Assembly: GCF_000768875.1 (NCBI RefSeq)
Contig: NZ_JRAO01000030.1
Coordinates: 62,001 to 126,000 of the forward strand
Reading direction: 5' to 3'
Origin: Porphyromonas sp. COT-239 OH1446
GTDB lineage: Bacteria; Bacteroidota; Bacteroidia; Bacteroidales; Porphyromonadaceae
DNA length: 64,000 nt
Shown one piece after another: positions 59,117 through 64,000 of this stretch. Positions within the stretch are counted from its first letter, which is position 1, and each line of letters opens with the position of its first letter. Made by a program: the position numbers and the translations under genes. The notes under the pieces were generated by a model, which did not search any database, had not been told where the DNA came from, and saw nothing but the letters and a program-made list of their open reading frames with translations.

Positions 59117-62100
59117 CTGAAGAACTGCACCTTGAGCCTTGTGAGATCGAGCGGGCAAATGAGCAGGTAGACCGAGAGCTTCGAGACTTCCAACGCTCTA
59201 CGGTCGATCGAGTTGCCGAGCGGTTTGCCTCGGGGCAAATGCGTGTCTTGGTGGCCGATGAGGTGGGCCTGGGAAAGACCTACGTCGCCCGAGGAGTGAT
59301 CGCTCGGGTTGCGAGGCAGTTGAGGGGGCAAGGGCTTCGGGTTGTCTATATCTGCTCGAGCCAGACCATTGCTCGGCAAAACCTTGCCAAGCTGAGCCTA
59401 GAGGGCTTGGCCCGTACCCCCTCCTACCGGAGCAATCTGCGCCTCTCGATGCAGCACCTTGAGCTCGCTCGATTGCGCTACGACACCCCTAGGCAGCCTT
59501 CTGCTGTACAGCTCATTGGCCTCTCGCCCTCGACCTCCTTCGAGATGACACGGGGTGAGGGCCTTGTGGACGAGCGGGCCCTGCTCTACGCCCTACTCTC
59601 AAGGCTTGGGAGCTTGAAGAGAAGCTCACGCAAGCTCTCCGATCTGCTGTGTGGATCGGTCGTCATCGAACGCTGGCAGAGGCTTCGTCAGCAATATCGA
59701 GATGAGCTCAAGAGGCTCGAGCTCTTGAGCGGTGGGGCTTATCCGATGGGGCTTCTCGAGCAGCTGGGTCGAGATCCCATCCTCCGAGAGATCGAGGCCT
59801 GCTTGAGAGGGGAGGAGGGGGCGATGCCTAGAGGCGAACTTATCCGCCGCCTTCGCCTATCGATGGCTCGGTACAGTGTCGGTGAGCTCAGGGCTGACCT
59901 AGTCATCATGGATGAGTTTCAACGCTTCCGCTCCATGCTCGACCTCTCTGATGAGAGTGAGATGGGGATGCTTACGAGAGCCTTCTTCGAGCGGGAAGAG
60001 ACCCGCATCCTGCTGCTCTCGGCGACTCCGTACAAGCTCTACGAGACCATGGATGAAGTTGAGGAGCGGGGCGGCGAGGAGCTACACGAGCGAGACTTCA
60101 GAGCGGTGCGAGAGTTCCTTCTGTCCTCTGCCCAGGCTCGAGAGGCTTTCGATCGCTCCTGGGGGGCTTATGCCCGTTCACTGAGGCAGGCCAAAGGACT
60201 CTCTGAGGAGATGCTAGCCCTCAAGAGCAGCTCTGAAGAGCTCCTCTACAGCATCATCTGCCGCACCGAACGAGTGGCCATGGCTGGCGGGATAGACAGC
60301 CTCGATGATAGCTCGACGAGGCGATCGCTGGAGATCCATGAGCAGGATCTGAGGGGATATATCGACCTAAGTCGCTTGCTCCGAGCCGCAGGACTCGGCG
60401 AACGTCTACTCGTAGACTATGCCAAGAGCTGCCCCTGTCCGCTCTCTTTCCTCTCGGGCTATGACATCCGCAATCGTCTCGTGAAGGCCGCTCGAGAGCA
60501 ACCCCATCTGCGCTCCCGAAAGGCCCTGGGCCTGCCTCGTCTGTGGATCGACAAGGGGGGGGTCATCGAGCACTATAAGCCACTGCGTCTGCACCATGCG
60601 AGCCTCGATTATCTCAGGCGAGAGGCCTTCGCCCACTCGGCTGAGAGGCTGCTGTGGATCCCCCCATCCCTTCCCTATTACCCCCTCCGAGGGGCCTATG
60701 CCGGGGCTCAAGGGTTCAGTAAGATCCTGGCTTTCTCGTCCTGGGAGATGGCCCCTCGTATGATCGCCACCCTCCTCTCCTACGAGGCAGAGCAGCGCAC
60801 TATTGGTCGGCTCGTGGGTAGTCAAAAGGCTGGCTACTTCAAGCCTCGCACTCCCTCGCCTCAGCTGAGGGTGCAGCTTCGGGAGGGGCGTATCAGTGGA
60901 GGAACGGCCCTCACACTCCTCTATCCTGCTCACAGCTTGGCTGAGCTGTGGAGGCCTGCCGACAGTCTGCGCTTGGGGCAGAGCCCAGCCCAGCTTCGCT
61001 CGCAGATCAAGAAGGTCCTAGGCTCGCATATAGAGCAGCTCGAGAGGCTCTACCAAAGGCCTGGGGCTCGTCGAGTGGATGAGGATTGGTACTTCTTGGC
61101 TCCGATGTTGCTTGATGATCGAACCTACTGCCTAGACTGGCTAAGAGCCCAGTCTGTCCTCGCCTCAGAGGGGAGCTTGACAGGACGAGGAAGGGTCGCA
61201 AGGCTTCTAGACCAGAGGTTGGATGCCCTCTATACTCGCACCAAACTGCTTGGGGCGATGCCCTCCGATCTCATCGATGTGCTCTGCGACATGACCCTGG
61301 CCTCGCCTGCTGTCTGCTGGCGGAGGACTATGGGTGGGGAGATTGAGCTTCGGAAGGTCGTGCGGGTCGTCGAAGCCTTTGTCTGCCAGCTCGATAGCCC
61401 CGAGAGCATTGCGGCTGTGCTGCTAGCCCAGGGGCATAGACGCACCAGGGGATACTGGCGCAACCTCTTGTCCTACTGTCGAGATGGCTGCCTACAGGCT
61501 GTGGTCGATGAATATTGGCATCTCGTGGGAGAGTCTCCCGAGGCCCCTCAGCTTATCGAGGAGGCTCTTAGTCTGCAAACAGCCTCGTACAAGGTCGATA
61601 CCTATAGGAGCTTCTTGACCGAATGCCTCTCACCCGAGGTCAAGAGCAGGTCTCGTATGTCGATGCGCACGCACTTTGCCGTCTGTCTCTCCTCTGGGGA
61701 GGAGGGCACACGGAGGATAGATCGTAGAGAGCAGGTTCGTCTGGCCTTCAATAGTCCTCTTAGGCCCTTTGTCCTGGCCTCTACGTCGGTAGGGCAAGAG
61801 GGCTTAGACTTTCACCTCTATTGTCGCAGGGTGATGCACTGGAATTTACCTCGTAACCCCATAGATCTAGAGCAGCGAGAGGGGCGAGTCAATCGCTACA
61901 AATGCCTCTCGGTGCGGCAGAGCTTGCCCGACCTCTTCGCCGATTGGAGAGATCTCCGAGGGGGGGAGATCTGGTCAGAGCTCTTCGATCTAGCCCAGGG
62001 GCTAAGACCGCAGGATCAGCCCTCGGATCTCTTCCCCTACTGGAGTCTGGGGAAGTGGCAATCGGTTAAGATCGAACGCCTTGTGCCGATGTACCCTCTG

Positions 62101-62328
62101 AGCCAAGATCAGGGGCGATACGAACGGATCAAGCAGATTGTCTCGCTCTATAGGATGACGCTCGGTCAGCCGAGGCAGGAGGAGCTGCTCGATGCTCTGA
62201 GGGCAAGGATGACCAGGCAGGAGTGTGCTCGTCTCTTCTTTGATCTGAGCCCTTACTCGAGGGAGCTTCGCCCTGAGGGGCTCGAGGAGGAAGGAGAGCA
62301 GGACGGTTGCCCTGCTGCGGGCAGTTGA
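59113..62328 (+). CDS. Large SNF2-type (superfamily 2) DNA helicase
   Basis: 1071 residues. After an N-terminal [19 protein letters not shown] (about 23-41) come Walker A DEVGLGKT (49-56), motif II DEFQ (267-270) in [13 protein letters not shown], and motif [14 protein letters not shown] (near 300-310). A long insert (about 310-870) with little recognisable motif separates the two RecA-like halves. The second half has [16 protein letters not shown] (motif V, near 888) and [15 protein letters not shown] (motif VI, arginine finger). This is the SNF2-like pattern of helicases in defence loci. It ends the operon, and the rsgA promoter overlaps its end. Confidence 0.9.
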   Translation: MTEELHLEPCEIERANEQVDRELRDFQRSTVDRVAERFASGQMRVLVADEVGLGKTYVARGVIARVARQLRGQGLRVVYICSSQTIARQNLAKLSLEGLARTPSYRSNLRLSMQHLELARLRYDTPRQPSAVQLIGLSPSTSFEMTRGEGLVDERALLYALLSRLGSLKRSSRKLSDLLCGSVVIERWQRLRQQYRDELKRLELLSGGAYPMGLLEQLGRDPILREIEACLRGEEGAMPRGELIRRLRLSMARYSVGELRADLVIMDEFQRFRSMLDLSDESEMGMLTRAFFEREETRILLLSATPYKLYETMDEVEERGGEELHERDFRAVREFLLSSAQAREAFDRSWGAYARSLRQAKGLSEEMLALKSSSEELLYSIICRTERVAMAGGIDSLDDSSTRRSLEIHEQDLRGYIDLSRLLRAAGLGERLLVDYAKSCPCPLSFLSGYDIRNRLVKAAREQPHLRSRKALGLPRLWIDKGGVIEHYKPLRLHHASLDYLRREAFAHSAERLLWIPPSLPYYPLRGAYAGAQGFSKILAFSSWEMAPRMIATLLSYEAEQRTIGRLVGSQKAGYFKPRTPSPQLRVQLREGRISGGTALTLLYPAHSLAELWRPADSLRLGQSPAQLRSQIKKVLGSHIEQLERLYQRPGARRVDEDWYFLAPMLLDDRTYCLDWLRAQSVLASEGSLTGRGRVARLLDQRLDALYTRTKLLGAMPSDLIDVLCDMTLASPAVCWRRTMGGEIELRKVVRVVEAFVCQLDSPESIAAVLLAQGHRRTRGYWRNLLSYCRDGCLQAVVDEYWHLVGESPEAPQLIEEALSLQTASYKVDTYRSFLTECLSPEVKSRSRMSMRTHFAVCLSSGEEGTRRIDRREQVRLAFNSPLRPFVLASTSVGQEGLDFHLYCRRVMHWNLPRNPIDLEQREGRVNRYKCLSVRQSLPDLFADWRDLRGGEIWSELFDLAQGLRPQDQPSDLFPYWSLGKWQSVKIERLVPMYPLSQDQGRYERIKQIVSLYRMTLGQPRQEELLDALRARMTRQECARLFFDLSPYSRELRPEGLEEEGEQDGCPAAGS

Positions 62329-62337
62329 TTATCTTTG
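62306..62337 (+). promoter_or_regulatory. rsgA promoter
   Basis: GTTG at 62306-62309, 20 nt, TATCTTTG at 62330-62337, an exact -7 match 31 bp before the rsgA start. The -33 part lies inside the helicase gene. Confidence 0.6.
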
Positions 62338-62368
62338 CGAGCGAAAGTATGATGAAATTAAGAGACTT

Positions 62369-63325
62369 ATGAAGGTAATCCAAGGCTTAGTCATTCGCAA
62401 TACAGGCAGCCATTATCTGACCCTCTGCGACGATGGAGAGGAGCGTGCCTGTCTAGCCAAGGGCAATCTGCGCCTCAGGGGCATTCGCTCGACCAACCCT
62501 ATCGCTGTGGGCGATCGGGTGGAGGTAGTCATCACGCCCGAGGGGGCAGGGGAGGCACATTACATTCGTGAGATCCTGCCTCGGCGCAACTATATTGTTC
62601 GTCGGGCGGCCAACCTTTCCAAGCTCTCGCATATCTTGGCAGCCAATGTCGATGCCTCCTTCCTCATCTGTACGATCGCAGCCCCCGAGACCAGCACGAC
62701 TTTCATTGATCGCTTCCTCGCCACGGCCGAGGCCTATCGAGTGCCGACGGAGTTGGTCTTCAACAAGGTCGATCTCTACACCCCCGAGGCCTTGGCTTAC
62801 CTCGAGGAATTGGTTGAGCTCTATACGGGCATCGGTTACCCCTGTCATCGAGTCTCAGCCATCACGGGGGTGGGGATGGATGCATTGCGTTCTCGTATCT
62901 CGGGCCGCATTACCCTCTTCAGTGGCCACTCGGGGGTGGGCAAGAGTACGCTCATCAATGCCCTCATCCCTGGGGCTGATCTGCGAACGGGCGACATTTC
63001 GATGGCGCATGATACAGGGATGCACACGACGACCTTCTCACAGATGATCCCCCTACCTGGGGGGGACAGAGGCTACCTGATCGATACGCCTGGCATCAAA
63101 GGCTTTGGCACGCTGGATATGCAGGAGAGCGAAGTCTCGCACTACTTCCCCGAGATCTTCGCCCGAGCTGAGGAATGCCGCTTCGGCAACTGTACCCATA
63201 CCCACGAGCCAGGCTGTGCTGTGCGGGTGGCTCTCGATAGGGGAGAGATCGCCGCCTCTCGTTACATCAGCTATCTCGGCATCCTAGAGGATAAAGAGGA
63301 GGGCAAATATCGTCCCGAATACTAA
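62369..63325 (+). CDS. rsgA: Ribosome small-subunit-dependent GTPase RsgA
   Basis: 318 residues. The order of parts is that of circularly permuted RsgA: an OB domain ([30 protein letters not shown]), G4 FNKVDL, G1 [15 protein letters not shown], the DTGMHTT switch and G3 DTPGIKGFG, and a C-terminal zinc site [14 protein letters not shown]. It checks late 30S ribosome assembly. It has its own promoter, so it is not tied to the upstream defence-like operon. Confidence 0.96.
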   Translation: MKVIQGLVIRNTGSHYLTLCDDGEERACLAKGNLRLRGIRSTNPIAVGDRVEVVITPEGAGEAHYIREILPRRNYIVRRAANLSKLSHILAANVDASFLICTIAAPETSTTFIDRFLATAEAYRVPTELVFNKVDLYTPEALAYLEELVELYTGIGYPCHRVSAITGVGMDALRSRISGRITLFSGHSGVGKSTLINALIPGADLRTGDISMAHDTGMHTTTFSQMIPLPGGDRGYLIDTPGIKGFGTLDMQESEVSHYFPEIFARAEECRFGNCTHTHEPGCAVRVALDRGEIAASRYISYLGILEDKEEGKYRPEY

Positions 63326-63331
63326 TACTCC

Positions 63332-64000
63332 ATGATCACACCTAAGACCCTAGGTACTCGACTTCTCAGCCTCTTTGTGCCCCTGCTGCTCGTCTCCTGC
63401 ACCCACAGCGAGGCCTCTCGTGGGGCAAGTGAGCAGAGCGCAGACACTACCATTCGGAACGAATATCGCCTGCTCTTCGTCGGCGACATCATGATACATG
63501 GCCCTCAGATCAAGGCCGCTCGACGGCCTAAGCTCAAGGCTGGATACGACTTCTCTGCGAGCTTTGATTCGATCAGTCCGCTGCTGCGCTCGGCGGATCT
63601 GTGCATCGGCAATCTCGAGACAACCCTTGCAGGCAAGCCTTATAGTGGCTATCCGATGTTCTCCTCACCCGATGCGCTGGCTGTCGCCCTCAAGGAGGCA
63701 GGCTTCGACATCCTCACTACGGCCAATAATCACTCGGCCGACCGGGGGCGTAGAGGTATTGTTCGCACGTTGGATCTCCTCGATAGCCTTGGTATTGCCC
63801 ACACGGGCTCGTACCGTAAGGCCGACGACCGAGAGCAACAGACCCCACTTGTGGTCGAGCTGGGGGGAAGTATCAAGCTCGGCATCCTGGCCTATACCTA
63901 TGGCACGAATGGTATGCCGATCCCAAAGCCCACCCAGATCGACCTTATCGATACCCTCGTCATCGCCCAAGATCTAGAACGAGCCCAAAGGCTCGGGGTG
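63332..64000 (+). CDS. CapA-family lipoprotein (poly-gamma-glutamate-type), partial
   Basis: The frame opens at the ATG at 63332 and runs 223 codons to the window edge without a stop. A lipoprotein signal has its Cys at 23 (LLLVSC). The PGA_cap/CapA domain follows: LFVGDIMIHGPQIKA, CIGNLETTLAG and TTANNHSADRGRRG, with the metal-dependent-phosphatase-like GD, GNxE and NNH motifs. CapA-type proteins are linked to poly-gamma-glutamate or other surface polymer handling; the actual substrate here is unknown. It begins 6 bp after rsgA and is likely co-transcribed. Confidence 0.85.
   Translation, partial: MITPKTLGTRLLSLFVPLLLVSCTHSEASRGASEQSADTTIRNEYRLLFVGDIMIHGPQIKAARRPKLKAGYDFSASFDSISPLLRSADLCIGNLETTLAGKPYSGYPMFSSPDALAVALKEAGFDILTTANNHSADRGRRGIVRTLDLLDSLGIAHTGSYRKADDREQQTPLVVELGGSIKLGILAYTYGTNGMPIPKPTQIDLIDTLVIAQDLERAQRLGV

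Noticed and set aside
56050-62328. Naming the helicase operon DISARM
   Set aside because: The helicase and PLD parts fit loosely, but the DUF1998 protein and methyltransferase that define DISARM are absent.

Overview
The window looks like chromosomal DNA from a Porphyromonas-type bacterium (Bacteroidota, order Bacteroidales). The dipeptidyl peptidase IV at 29342-31516 resembles the P. gingivalis enzyme along its whole length as I remember that protein. Other lineage marks are a fused SecDF, a GLPGLI-family protein, DUF4248 and DUF3343 proteins, a glutaminyl-cyclase-like M28 lipoprotein, and many promoters of the Bacteroidota form TTTG-N19/20-TAnnTTTG. A complete galactose operon suggests one of the sugar-using Porphyromonas species rather than P. 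gingivalis; the species is an inference only.

Layout. 1-6760 is mostly minus strand: the end of ribD, prmA, hemL, a thioredoxin-fold lipoprotein and secDF. At 7330-10323 an LptD-like protein faces the galM-gluP-galK operon (10442-14126). 14713-23134 runs on the plus strand: tamB, an alpha/beta hydrolase, a K+/H+ antiporter and an AAA_28-CYTH protein. tRNA-Leu(CAA) and rpmH are divergent, and fabI follows. Between 24809 and 27329 a two-gene, AT-richer sialylation cassette (a NeuA-like CMP-sialic acid synthetase and a GT52/Lst sialyltransferase) sits between two identical 90-bp direct repeats. Then come a helix-hairpin-helix outer-membrane-type protein, dpp4 and a small barrel protein, all on the minus strand. 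32.2-34.7 kb is accessory in character: repeats, an orphan UDG-like gene, a candidate structured RNA, a DUF4248 protein and a Cys-rich lipoprotein. 35.5-39.7 kb is a selenium operon (mnmH, yedF, a class V aminotransferase, DUF3343, selD). It is followed by galE and engB, then on the plus strand a QC-like lipoprotein, sufE, a TonB-receptor-type barrel with GLPGLI and lamin-tail proteins, fabH, and one reading frame that joins a XerC-type recombinase to hibernation factor HPF.

The most unusual part is 55.8-62.3 kb. Three overlapping genes encode a DUF6361 protein, a two-HKD phospholipase-D-like protein and a 1071-residue SNF2-type helicase. They look like a DNA-targeting, probably anti-phage, system. 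Just upstream is an array of five units at an exact 22-bp period, each centred on the palindrome AAAACGTATACGTTTT. rsgA and a partial capA-like lipoprotein close the window.

A second theme is a dispersed 23-bp repeat (roughly CTCNNTNGAGNTCCTAYTTRNRT). It forms phased arrays in five separate intergenic regions, two of which reverse direction in the middle and could form long hairpins. No insertion sequence, prophage or CRISPR array was found.
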